DNA of 25,590 bases, taken from contig CAZEES010000019.1 of the NCBI GenBank assembly GCA_964511265.1, positions 1-25,590 of the forward strand, in the 5' to 3' direction. This DNA comes from Nitrosopelagicus sp964511265 (GTDB lineage: Archaea > Thermoproteota > Nitrososphaeria > Nitrososphaerales > Nitrosopumilaceae). Positions 14,956 through 22,307 of the stretch are shown here, in pieces. Numbering within the stretch: position 1 is the first letter of the stretch; every line of letters begins with the position of its first letter. The position numbers and the translations under genes were made by a program. The notes below the pieces were generated by a model. The model ran no database searches, had not been told where the DNA came from, and saw only the letters and a list, made by a program, of their open reading frames with translations.

Positions 14956-16428
14956 ATGACTGAGATACAAAACTTTGACTCTGAATTTGTGATTAATGGA
15001 GAAAAAACTCCTGATTTGGAATTCCTGAAATTCTTTGACCCAACTACCATGAGTATTCATCTAAAGGAAAATCAAAAACCACTTGGAAAAAAAGGAAAAC
15101 CTGGCAGCTTTGAATTAGTAGAATTAGATACAATAACACTTGATAGAGATTATCTTGAATTAATGACCAATCAGATTTTATCTGCAATTGATGATGAAAC
15201 ACTTGGCAACACAGAAATCTCAAAACCTGGTGCATTGGTAATACAGTATAGGGATTATCGCATTGCAATCACAAGACCTCCATTTTCTGAACTTCTTGAA
15301 ATTACTATCGTTCACCCAATTAAACAAATGGCATTAGAAGATTATCATTTATCTGAAAAACTCATGTCAAGATTGGAAACACAAGCGGAAGGAATTCTAA
15401 TCTCTGGTGCGCCTGGATCTGGAAAAAGTACGCTGGCGTCTGGAATTGCAAATTTCTTTAATCGTTCTGGGAAGATTGTAAAAACATTTGAATCTCCGCG
15501 TGATTTACAAGTTGATTCTGGAGTAACTCAGTATAATAGACTAGATGGAAGCTTTGAAAATTCTGCAGATATTTTGTTGCTCGTTAGACCTGACTACACA
15601 ATCTTTGATGAGGTCAGACGTAGAGAAGATTTTGGAATTTTTAGTGATCTTAGATTAACTGGTGTTGGCATGGTTGGGGTGGTCCATGCAAATACCCCAA
15701 TTGATGCAATTCAGAGATTCATTGGAAAAATTGAGCTTGGAATTATTCCAAATGTTTTGGACACCGTAATTTATGTAAAGGATGGAGAAATCTCGAAGGT
15801 TTTTGAATTAGAATTAAAAGTCAAAGTTCCATCCGGAATGGTTGAACAAGATTTAGCACGTCCTGTTATTGAAATCTCTGATTTTGAAACAAAAACTCTG
15901 GAATATGAGATTTACACGTTTGGTGAGGAAAATATTATTATTCCTGTTACTGAAAATGGCTCACAAAAAACTGGCATAGAACATCTTGCAGAAGAAAAAA
16001 TCCTAGATCGTTTATACAGATTTGATCCAAATCCAAAAATTGAATTTTTGAGTCCTGGTAGAATCAAAGTCTTTGTATCAGGAGAATCAATTCCATCATT
16101 GATTGGTAAGGCTGGAAAAACTATCCAAGAACTTGAAAAATCTCTTGGACTGCATATTGATGTTGAGGAACATGGTGTTCAAAGAGAACTTCCTTCTACT
16201 ACTCTATCCTATGATTTTTCTGAATCTCGAACTGCACTAATATTTGAGGTTGACAGAGAATTTACTGGAAATATGGCAAACTTTGTTATTAATGGTGAAT
16301 CTCTCTTCTCATCTAGAATTGGTAAAAAAGGTAAAATCAAAATTTTGAAACGTTCATCAGAAGGTAAGCGCTTCTCCCGATTTGTTGACACAGCCCATGA
16401 TTTGGAAATATTCCTTAAAACTCGTTAA
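14956..16428 (+). CDS. PilT/VirB11-like ATPase with KH domain, lacking the usual PIN domain
   Basis: A 490-residue member of the archaeal family usually built as PIN nuclease - RecA-like secretion-type ATPase - KH RNA-binding domain. The conserved start of the post-PIN region is present near residue 24 (LKFFDPTTMSIHLKEN, GKKGKPG). Walker A is GAPGSGKST (151-159), followed by KTFESPRDLQV (176-186), ADILLLVRPDYTIFDEVR (Walker B region, 204-221) and GVGMVGVVHANTPIDAIQRF (236-255). The KH domain is near 365-405 with the GxxG loop IGKAG (383-387). A normal family member has about 130-150 extra N-terminal residues forming PIN; here only about 20 precede the core. Likely an RNA-associated ATPase of unknown role. 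Overlaps the convergent mntR-like gene by 14 bp. Confidence 0.87.
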   Translation: MTEIQNFDSEFVINGEKTPDLEFLKFFDPTTMSIHLKENQKPLGKKGKPGSFELVELDTITLDRDYLELMTNQILSAIDDETLGNTEISKPGALVIQYRDYRIAITRPPFSELLEITIVHPIKQMALEDYHLSEKLMSRLETQAEGILISGAPGSGKSTLASGIANFFNRSGKIVKTFESPRDLQVDSGVTQYNRLDGSFENSADILLLVRPDYTIFDEVRRREDFGIFSDLRLTGVGMVGVVHANTPIDAIQRFIGKIELGIIPNVLDTVIYVKDGEISKVFELELKVKVPSGMVEQDLARPVIEISDFETKTLEYEIYTFGEENIIIPVTENGSQKTGIEHLAEEKILDRLYRFDPNPKIEFLSPGRIKVFVSGESIPSLIGKAGKTIQELEKSLGLHIDVEEHGVQRELPSTTLSYDFSESRTALIFEVDREFTGNMANFVINGESLFSSRIGKKGKIKILKRSSEGKRFSRFVDTAHDLEIFLKTR

Positions 16429-16882
16429 AACTGTTAACCACTTTTGGATTTGCTTTGAAAAATGTCACAAATTTTCTTATCTGTCTAATTGTCTTTGGAT
16501 TTAGATGATGTTCAATTCCTTCTGCATCTTGATTTGCAATCTCTTTACCAATTCCTAAAATCTCGAAAAATTCAAGCAAAATTCCATGTTTTTGCTTTAT
16601 CATGTCTGCAATGCGTTGACCTTCTTCAGTTAAATTAATTCCATAATATTTCTCGTATACTAAATATCCATCAGCATCTAATTTTTTTAGCATTTTTGTT
16701 ACACTTGGGGCACTAACGTTCATGTATCTTGAAATGTCTAGTGTTGCTGCATACCCTTTCATATCTACCAATTCTGATATCACTTCGAGATAGTCTTCCA
16801 TTCTGTCTGATACGGAAATTGATTTTTCTGACTCGTGGGCGGCTTTGATTGAATCTAATCTACGTGAAGTCTTCTTTTTCAT
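16415..16882 (-). CDS. mntR: MntR-type metal-dependent transcriptional regulator (DtxR family)
   Basis: A 155-residue DtxR/MntR repressor. The N-terminal winged helix-turn-helix (about residues 25-90) has ATLDISRYMNVSAPSVTKMLKKLDADGYL; the dimerisation domain has DAEGIEHHL. By-eye alignment to Bacillus subtilis MntR at a constant offset of 22 gives all six metal ligands: D30 (D8), E33 (E11), H99 (H77), E121 (E99), E124 (E102) and H125 (H103). This indicates Mn(II)-type rather than Fe(II)-type sensing. There is no SH3 domain, as in MntR. About 22 extra basic residues precede the core. TTTATATAAA at 16903-16912, about 25 bp upstream of the ATG, is one of the best TATA boxes in the window. No metal transporter gene lies nearby. 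Confidence 0.9.
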   Translation of the reverse strand: MKKKTSRRLDSIKAAHESEKSISVSDRMEDYLEVISELVDMKGYAATLDISRYMNVSAPSVTKMLKKLDADGYLVYEKYYGINLTEEGQRIADMIKQKHGILLEFFEILGIGKEIANQDAEGIEHHLNPKTIRQIRKFVTFFKANPKVVNSFNEF

Positions 16883-16997
16883 TATGGCAATAAGAATTTA
16901 CTTTTATATAAATTGGAAATTTTTGTAACCAAATCTTGACTTAGATGTAGTCGAATTTGATCACAGGCTGTTAACTATATTTTTCAAAACATCAATA

Positions 16998-17345
16998 ATG
17001 ACAGATTCTCTTAGAGAAAAAATTGAACAATTAAAAATAATGAAAGAATCTGCTTCAAGGCGTTCTAGTATGTATTCAGATATGGGAGCATTGGATGATA
17101 AAAAAACATCCCAATCTCTTGGAGCATTAAATCGTGCATCTGCACCTGGTAAAAAAATACAAAAATTAGGATTTGTTATGTTATGGATTCCTGAGCCAAC
17201 CGGTGTAACCGTTGCACTTGGAGCCCCAATGATCTTGGCAGGAAGATATCTTGATAAAAAATACAATGGAACCACACTCAAAGATATTGGTCATAGTACA
17301 CACGAGACATTATCCTCAATTCATAAATTCAAAGAATCCATCTAA
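16998..17345 (+). CDS. 115-aa hypothetical membrane-associated protein
   Basis: Unknown protein. The N-terminal half is polar and helical (LREKIEQLKIMKESASRRSS). Residues about 56-83 (QKLGFVMLWIPEPTGVTVALGAPMILAGRYLD is the region) are hydrophobic with prolines and glycines and could form one membrane segment or a re-entrant hairpin. The tail is polar. A TATA-like TAACTATATTTT lies at 16972-16983, just over 20 bp before the ATG. The next gene, a membrane-anchored DUF192 protein, follows 38 bp later on the same strand. I know of no family with a defined role. Confidence 0.7.
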   Translation: MTDSLREKIEQLKIMKESASRRSSMYSDMGALDDKKTSQSLGALNRASAPGKKIQKLGFVMLWIPEPTGVTVALGAPMILAGRYLDKKYNGTTLKDIGHSTHETLSSIHKFKESI

Positions 17346-17383
17346 TTACTTTAGTTTTTATTTTCTCAATAATACTATAAAAC

Positions 17384-17887
17384 ATGCCTACACGTCTACA
17401 AGTTTTAATTCCTATTGGAATTGCGGCTGTAATTGTTGGTGTTGCAGGAATTGTGTCTCTTCCATCAGAGGTAAGAATTGATGCCAATTCTGATTTTCTG
17501 ATGGGGACTGTCCAACTAGATGAAAAAATTCTTCAAGTGTACATTGCTGACACTGATCCTCGCAGAATGCGTGGTTTAATGTGGGAAACTCAAGATTTTC
17601 TTGCTGATGACAAAGGAATGCTTTTTGTCTTTGGAGAACCTGGAAATCGTTCAATGTGGATGAAAAACATGCAGTTCCATCTTGATATCTTATGGTTTGA
17701 TGAAAATGGAAATGTGGTGTCAATTAAAAAAAATGTTCCGCCCTGTATCACTCCACTAGAAGTAATGAGTTGTAAATCTGATGGTGTTTCTGCTGATAAT
17801 TCACAGTATGTCTTAGAGCTAACAGCTGGATATGTTGATCAATATGGTGTAACTAAAAACTCTCAATTACAGCTTATCTCAATTTAG
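17384..17887 (+). CDS. Membrane-anchored DUF192 protein
   Basis: A 167-residue protein with an uncleaved N-terminal membrane helix (about residues 7-26, LIPIGIAAVIVGVAGIVSL) and an exported DUF192 domain. Family features visible are VYIADTDPRRMRGLMWE, GMLFVFGEPGNRSMWMKNMQFHLDILWFDENGNVV, and the C-terminal YVLELTAGYVDQYGV. The MWMKNM and LDILWFD strands are diagnostic. Two cysteines (PPCITP and MSCKSD) flank a loop and could form a disulfide outside the cell. DUF192 proteins are widespread small beta-barrel proteins of unknown function, often secreted or anchored. Placed 38 bp after the 115-aa gene, possibly in one transcript; a T-rich TATA-like stretch near 17350-17365 could also start its own. 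Confidence 0.9.
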   Translation: MPTRLQVLIPIGIAAVIVGVAGIVSLPSEVRIDANSDFLMGTVQLDEKILQVYIADTDPRRMRGLMWETQDFLADDKGMLFVFGEPGNRSMWMKNMQFHLDILWFDENGNVVSIKKNVPPCITPLEVMSCKSDGVSADNSQYVLELTAGYVDQYGVTKNSQLQLISI

Positions 17888-17961
17888 CTTGATCATCCAT
17901 ATGTGCAACGAGCAAAAAAATATGTGATTGATTAAAAAAATACTGTGATTATATGTGACAG

Positions 17962-18297
17962 TTATTGAGGTGCTACTTCTAATGTTGCAGCTGCTGGTTT
18001 ATGTCCAATAAGTGACAATAATGGCATTGCATCCCATTGATACATGTATGATGAAAGAAATGATTTGCATATGTCATCATATTTTTTGAAAAATGCATCA
18101 ATATCTGGTTTTGTTCCTTCTACAACTGACATTGCGGTCTTATTATCATCAAAAGAACCACTCCAAATCATATTTCCTTGCATATTCCACTCATCAATGA
18201 TTGTGGCAATTTTACCTCCTGCTTGTACTACGTCTTGCTCTTTTGCATCTTCTCTAAAGACACTGACAAGAACGTATGGTGATTTTTCGTTGGCCAT
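17962..18297 (-). CDS. 111-aa hypothetical protein, dimeric alpha-beta barrel-like
   Basis: Soluble protein, not recognised. The pattern of strands and helices (YVLVSVFREDAKEQDVVQAG, AFFKKYDDICKSFLSSYMYQWD) resembles small stress-response or muconolactone-isomerase-like dimeric alpha-beta barrels, but this is only an impression. It contains one Cys and no membrane segment. The ATG at 18295-18297 has a minus-strand TATA-like element near 18313-18324, about 23 bp upstream. It is divergent from the phn transporter genes across a 290-bp gap that holds several inverted repeats. Confidence 0.7.
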   Translation of the reverse strand: MANEKSPYVLVSVFREDAKEQDVVQAGGKIATIIDEWNMQGNMIWSGSFDDNKTAMSVVEGTKPDIDAFFKKYDDICKSFLSSYMYQWDAMPLLSLIGHKPAAATLEVAPQ

Positions 18298-18587
18298 ACA
18301 AAGTTACCCCTAGTTTAATATTAAAATTCAGTGTTGTTTTTCAACTCATATTCTAAGAGAGTAGAAAGTGCCGTTAGCAACACCTCCAGTAGTTGACGAC
18401 ATGTAATTCTGGTTTTTAGATCAAAGCATGCGCTTTTGTCACTAACGGCATAACGTAAATTTTTTTATTCGATAATTAAAACTAGTTTTGAACTTACAAA
18501 TCTATTCTATAATCCCATTCTAAATTATTAGAATATAAAATAAGAATTCTGTGTTAGTTTAATTAGCTTTAACTAAGTAAAATTTCT
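18298..18587. promoter_or_regulatory. 290-bp divergent regulatory gap upstream of phnD
   Basis: No gene visible. It contains an imperfect palindrome TTCTA-N6-TAGAA at 18351-18366, a 9-bp inverted repeat TGCCGTTAG (18369-18377) with CTAACGGCA (18442-18450), the strong palindrome at 18516-18535, and two candidate TATA boxes for phnD (18533-18540 and 18558-18565). The 9-bp arms are 64 bp apart, so they would form a long-loop stem only if transcribed. Confidence 0.6.
18516..18535 (+). promoter_or_regulatory. Putative phn operator, copy 1 (upstream of phnD)
   Basis: The sequence CATTCTAAATTATTAGAATA is a palindrome with seven-base arms around a six-base spacer and one mismatched end pair. It agrees at 17 of 20 positions with a second palindrome before phnC (19643-19662). 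Its right arm runs into an AT-rich TATA-like ATATAAAATA, so a bound protein could block the promoter; an alternative TATA at 18558-18565 would place it just upstream of the core promoter instead. Confidence 0.62.
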
Positions 18588-19595
18588 ATGTCTGGCGGAA
18601 AAATTGCAGGAATTGCCATTGGTACACTTGCCATTGGTATTGCAATAGGATTTTTCATACCAACTGATTCTGGAATTGAACAAACTGCATCAGTACCTAT
18701 GATGCAGACTGAATCAGTAGATTATGGTATTGACAAAATAACAATTGGATTCATTCCTTCTGAGAAAGCAGATGAACTCACGCCAAAAGCTGAATCACTT
18801 GCACGCTTCTTAGAATCTGAATTTGAGGGTAAAGTCGAAGTTGATGTTGTGGTTCCATCTAACTATGAAACGATAATTGAAGGATTGAGATTTGGACATA
18901 TCCATGCAGCATTTATGGATACAGGACCTGGCTGGATTGCACACGACAGAGCAAATGCTGAAGTTGTAATGGCTGAAGTAAAGAAAGGCAAAGTCGGATA
19001 TTATGCAACAGTTTGGCAGAGAGCCGATTCTAACTATTCATCCATCGATGAAGCAGTTGGAAACAAAGTTGCATTTACTAGCATCACTGGTTCATCTGGA
19101 TTCATCAGACCTATCGGAACTCTTGTAGATCGTGGATTAATCACTGTTGAAGGTGACGATATAGTTGCATTGAAACAAGCATTGGATAACTCATTTGAAT
19201 ACCATGCATTTGGTGGTGGATATAAAGCAGCCTTAGAATTGCTTTTGAATGGTTCTGTTGAAATGGCATTTGGCTCTGATATAGCACCAGAAAAATATCT
19301 AACACCTGATCAACAAGCACAACTCAAAAAAGTTGACACACTTGGATTAGTTCCATCTCATGTGTTTGTAGTTTCTGATGATTTATCATCTGAAACAAAA
19401 CAACACTTGGTAGATTCAATGGTCAAACTCAATCACCAAGATAACAATCAAATCCTCAAAGATGTCTATGGCGCTGATGCATTGTTACCAACAACTGCTG
19501 AAATGCATATAGGAAACTTTGGACAATATCTTGATTTGTTGCCTGGAATTGAACAAGCAACATTTGAAAAGAAAAACTACGACGCACCAAAATAA
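18588..19595 (+). CDS. phnD: PhnD-type phosphonate/phosphite-binding protein, membrane-anchored
   Basis: Substrate-binding component of a phosphonate-type ABC transporter. Residues about 5-23 form an N-terminal membrane anchor (IAGIAIGTLAIGIAIGFFI); there is no lipobox Cys, so it is probably held by the helix, as is common in archaea. The mature domain begins near residue 45 with ITIGFIPSEKADELTPKAE, then NYETIIEGLRFGHIHAAFMDTGPGW, the ligand loop ITGSSGFIRPIG, and AFGGGYKAALELLLNGSVEMAFGSD, all typical of PhnD/PtxB proteins. Phosphonate, phosphite and phosphate binders are not separable by eye. It is followed by a T-rich stretch, and phnC has its own upstream palindrome, so phnD may be transcribed separately. 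Confidence 0.92.
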   Translation: MSGGKIAGIAIGTLAIGIAIGFFIPTDSGIEQTASVPMMQTESVDYGIDKITIGFIPSEKADELTPKAESLARFLESEFEGKVEVDVVVPSNYETIIEGLRFGHIHAAFMDTGPGWIAHDRANAEVVMAEVKKGKVGYYATVWQRADSNYSSIDEAVGNKVAFTSITGSSGFIRPIGTLVDRGLITVEGDDIVALKQALDNSFEYHAFGGGYKAALELLLNGSVEMAFGSDIAPEKYLTPDQQAQLKKVDTLGLVPSHVFVVSDDLSSETKQHLVDSMVKLNHQDNNQILKDVYGADALLPTTAEMHIGNFGQYLDLLPGIEQATFEKKNYDAPK

Positions 19596-19597
19596 TC

Positions 19598-19611
19598 ATT
19601 TTCCTTTTTTT
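19598..19611 (+). terminator. T-rich stretch after phnD, probable archaeal terminator
   Basis: A pyrimidine run (ATTTTCC followed by seven T) begins three bases after the phnD stop. Archaeal RNA polymerase often stops at such T tracts without a hairpin. Since substrate-binding proteins are needed in excess, a partial stop here would fit. Confidence 0.5.
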
Positions 19612-19642
19612 ATCATTGATTAATCTTTCACGCACAAATTCT

Positions 19643-19662
19643 CATTCTAGATTCTTAGAATG
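19643..19662 (+). promoter_or_regulatory. Putative phn operator, copy 2 (upstream of phnC)
   Basis: CATTCTAGATTCTTAGAATG is a palindrome with perfect seven-base arms (CATTCTA and TAGAATG) and a six-base spacer, the same geometry as the phnD copy at 18516-18535. It sits 53 bp before the phnC ATG. Confidence 0.62.
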
Positions 19663-19715
19663 AATAATGGTTTCATCTAGATTTATTGCTTAGCTTTTAA
19701 GTCAATTTGAATAGT

Positions 19716-20519
19716 ATGAACACGGAGAATACTTTGCCAATTTCAACTTTGTCAATAATTCAAATGCGCGATGTTTCTGCATCTTATGATTCTGAAAATC
19801 TAATTCTCAAAAATATCTCTATGAATGTGAAACGAGGTACTAATTATGCAATAGTTGGTGCTTCTGGTTCTGGGAAATCAACCCTTCTGAAATTGATGAA
19901 TGGAATGATGATACCAAGTAGTGGTGTTGTTTTGTATAATTATCAAAAACCTGATCTAAAAAATAAAGAATACAAAAAATCAATTGCAAAAATTGGATAC
20001 ATTCCTCAAACATTGGGCCTTGTAAAAAATACAAGTGTTTTGGAGAATGTTTTGATTGGAGCGTTACCTAGACTAAATAATCTTAAATCCTTTTTCAAAA
20101 TGTTTCCTAAAGATGAAATTGAAAAAGCTCATGAAATATTAGATCTAGTAGGGTTGGATACAAAATCTGAACGAAAAGTTCACATGCTAAGTGGTGGTGA
20201 AAAACGTCGTGTTGCGATTGCACGTGCATTGATGCAAAAACCTGATATTTTACTAGCTGATGAAATTGTATCTGAATTGGATGCTGTTACCGCACGGGAA
20301 GTTATGGACATTATTAAAGATGCACAAAAAAAATTCAAACTAACTGCAATAATGATACATCATGATATGACTCTGGCATTAGAATATGCAAATAGAGTTG
20401 CAGTAATCCAAGATGGTGATAAAATACTTGAAATTGGAGTTGAGGGTGAGCAAATAATTGATTTCCAAACAGGCAATCTAACACAAGCAGAAATTCTGGA
20501 GATGTATAATGAATCCTAA
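19716..20519 (+). CDS. phnC: PhnC-type phosphonate ABC transporter ATPase
   Basis: ATP-hydrolysing subunit of 267 residues. Walker A is GASGSGKST (48-56 from the ATG at 19716), the Q-loop region is IGYIPQTLGLV (94-104), the ABC signature is LSGGEKRRVAIARAL (159-173), Walker B is DILLADE (178-184), and the switch His lies in MIHHDMTLALE. The residue after the Walker B Glu is Ile (DEIVSELD) rather than the usual Pro, a mild change outside the catalytic Glu. The frame extends to a TTG at 19707, but the ATG at 19716 is more likely. The stop overlaps the phnE start by 11 bp, so the two are translationally coupled. The palindrome at 19643-19662 suggests its own promoter control. Confidence 0.93.
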   Translation: MNTENTLPISTLSIIQMRDVSASYDSENLILKNISMNVKRGTNYAIVGASGSGKSTLLKLMNGMMIPSSGVVLYNYQKPDLKNKEYKKSIAKIGYIPQTLGLVKNTSVLENVLIGALPRLNNLKSFFKMFPKDEIEKAHEILDLVGLDTKSERKVHMLSGGEKRRVAIARALMQKPDILLADEIVSELDAVTAREVMDIIKDAQKKFKLTAIMIHHDMTLALEYANRVAVIQDGDKILEIGVEGEQIIDFQTGNLTQAEILEMYNES

Positions 20520-21300
20520 AAACAATCTTCTAATCGGTGCAATAATTGCAGTTGTTGTTGTAATGTCATATGATGTTGGTGTTGATCCTGTTGCATTTGT
20601 TGAAGGCTTGCCAAATCTAGGAATTGTTCTAAAGGAGATGACTGAATTTGAATCAGAACATTGGGGAACCGCATTCTGGGCAATGCTTGAAACAATTGAG
20701 ATGGCATTTATTGGTACCATTGCAGGAGTTGTGATTTCTCTACCCCTAAGTATTTTTGCAGCACGAAACATTTCTAGCAAGTATGTCTATGGACCATTAC
20801 GTGCATTACTGGCTGCTACTAGAACATTCCCCTCCATACTGTGGGCAATTCTTTTTGTAATTGTAGTTGGTTTGGGACCTTTTGCTGGAATTCTTGCAAT
20901 CACGTTATACACAATTGGATTTATCAGTAAATTACAATACGAATCAATTGAGGCAATTGATTATGACCCTGTAGAAGCAACTACTGCTATAGGTTTGTCA
21001 AAACTTCAACTAATTCGTTATGTTATAATTCCTGAATCTGCACCTCATCTACTGAGTCAAATCTTATACATGTTTGACTATAATGTAAGACAGACAAGCA
21101 TACTTGGAATTGTGGGTGCAGGTGGAATCGGTTTTTACATAATTAATTACATCAAGTTCTTTGAGTACGGAAAAGCTGCAGTTTTCATGTTGGTAGTTTT
21201 GATTGCTGTTCTTGCAATTGATTGGGCAAGTGTAAAGATTCGGGATCGTTACATCATGAAAGCGCAACACGGTCAACAAATTAAAGTTAAAACCAATTAG
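20509..21300 (+). CDS. phnE: PhnE-type phosphonate ABC transporter permease
   Basis: Membrane channel subunit of 263 residues with about six helices: near residues 7-22, 60-85 (AMLETIEMAFIGTIAGVVISL), 100-140 (a long hydrophobic region containing ILWAILFVIVVGLGPFAGIL), 195-215 and 225-245. The coupling loop that docks on PhnC is clear: EAIDYDPVEATTAIGLSKLQ, with the conserved Gly, near 145-165. FPSILWAILFV and GIVGAGGIGFYI are PhnE signatures. It starts inside the last codons of phnC. Only one permease gene is present, so it would act as a homodimer. No C-P lyase or phosphonatase gene follows. Confidence 0.93.
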   Translation: MNPKNNLLIGAIIAVVVVMSYDVGVDPVAFVEGLPNLGIVLKEMTEFESEHWGTAFWAMLETIEMAFIGTIAGVVISLPLSIFAARNISSKYVYGPLRALLAATRTFPSILWAILFVIVVGLGPFAGILAITLYTIGFISKLQYESIEAIDYDPVEATTAIGLSKLQLIRYVIIPESAPHLLSQILYMFDYNVRQTSILGIVGAGGIGFYIINYIKFFEYGKAAVFMLVVLIAVLAIDWASVKIRDRYIMKAQHGQQIKVKTN

Positions 21301-21426
21301 TATGGTAGCAGTGAGACTATCTGTTATACATTGGTAAGATGCGTATCTAAATGAACAATGTATTCAACATACTTCAAGAACTAAAAAAATACACCAGATT
21401 TTTTAATCATAAAATCAATACACAAC

Positions 21427-21651
21427 ATGGATTCGTGTAGTCTTGAAGCAGTTCTATTCCCTTCGATGTTTGCAATAAAAAACAAACTTATAGGAATTCC
21501 CTGTCATGAGGATCCCTCTTGTATTGGATATACGATCGTTGCTTCCCTCGGATTGGCATATGTCATATATCGTGTCCTCACACGAAACATGAGCAAAAAA
21601 GGCAGAAGAGAAGCACTGTTCAAGTTCTTCTTTCGTGACACCAAAAATTAA
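21427..21651 (+). CDS. 74-aa hypothetical membrane protein
   Basis: Small unknown protein. One hydrophobic helix (about residues 33-50, IGYTIVASLGLAYVIYRVL) is followed by a strongly basic tail (TRNMSKKGRREALFKFFFR) that would stay in the cytoplasm by the positive-inside rule. The N-terminal part has three cysteines (DSCSLE, IPCHEDPSC). A TATA-like TTTTTTAATC at 21399-21408 is about 24 bp upstream of the ATG. It starts a run of three tightly packed small genes, the next beginning 6 bp after its stop. Confidence 0.68.
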   Translation: MDSCSLEAVLFPSMFAIKNKLIGIPCHEDPSCIGYTIVASLGLAYVIYRVLTRNMSKKGRREALFKFFFRDTKN

Positions 21652-21657
21652 ATACAC

Positions 21658-22050
21658 ATGAGTAAGACAACAATCATGCCAGAATTTATAGAAGAAGAGA
21701 CTGGAAGACGTCTATTTCATGAAAATGAAACCACTTTGGAAATTGAAAAGGCAATAGCTAAGAAATTTGCTCCAAAAAAAGGTGATCTAACATCTAGTTA
21801 TATGCATCGTGATATGGATGAAGCAGAACCATATGATGTAGATCGTGCGGTAGATGAAGATGGAGTTTCACTCCTACAAGAAAAAACAAAACTATCTCTT
21901 TATGACGTAGAGTACAAACTTGACGGAATGAAGGTAGTTCCAGTGGATAAAAATACAGGTAAAGTTTTGGATGAAAAACAAGTAGAGACACTACGAAAAC
22001 AGTTATTGAAAAACTGGAGATTTGAGGACGAAGACGAAGACAATGAGTAG
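21658..22050 (+). CDS. 130-aa acidic hypothetical protein
   Basis: Unknown soluble protein with a charged, mostly helical composition and an acidic C-terminus ending in repeated Glu and Asp residues (EDEDEDNE). It has no Cys, signal peptide or membrane segment. A patch SLYDVEYKLDGMKVVPVDKNTGKVL reads like a beta hairpin. It begins 6 bp after the 74-aa gene and its last codons overlap the ATG of the 38-codon gene, so the three are probably one operon. No family recognised. Confidence 0.68.
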   Translation: MSKTTIMPEFIEEETGRRLFHENETTLEIEKAIAKKFAPKKGDLTSSYMHRDMDEAEPYDVDRAVDEDGVSLLQEKTKLSLYDVEYKLDGMKVVPVDKNTGKVLDEKQVETLRKQLLKNWRFEDEDEDNE

Positions 22051-22159
22051 CGTCTGTGAAGATCTAGAATCAATTCAACACCAAATGCTAGCAAATGTTA
22101 TTGCGAGAATGAGAAAAGAATCAAAAACCAAAAAAGAAAAATTACTCGAAGTTCAATAA
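22043..22159 (+). CDS. 38-aa small protein coupled to the 130-aa gene
   Basis: The ATG at 22043 overlaps the end of the upstream gene (ATGAGTAG contains its TAG stop), a coupling arrangement typical of real operon genes. The product is MSSVCEDLESIQHQMLANVI followed by ARMRKESKTKKEKLLEVQ, a single amphipathic helix with an acidic start and a basic end and one Cys at position 5. It is too short to identify. Its composition is like that of small Lys-rich archaeal proteins. Placement and coupling support it more than its sequence does. Confidence 0.5.
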   Translation: MSSVCEDLESIQHQMLANVIARMRKESKTKKEKLLEVQ

Positions 22160-22307
22160 TGTCTTACTTTTTATTAGAGAAATGAGCTAGCCAATCCAGT
22201 GGGGGGCAACTCTGCTTAAAATCCAAAGGATGTTAACTCCTATCCTTAACGGCAGATGCCATTCTGTCCTCACTATTAATTATATACCCTTAGTTCATTG
22301 ATTCTTT

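Noticed and set aside
22160..22307. Possible tRNA or small RNA in the gap before the second DUF6659-like gene
   Set aside because: Only a 6-bp inverted repeat (AAGGAT at 22226-22231 with ATCCTT at 22242-22247) was found; no cloverleaf or T-arm sequence.
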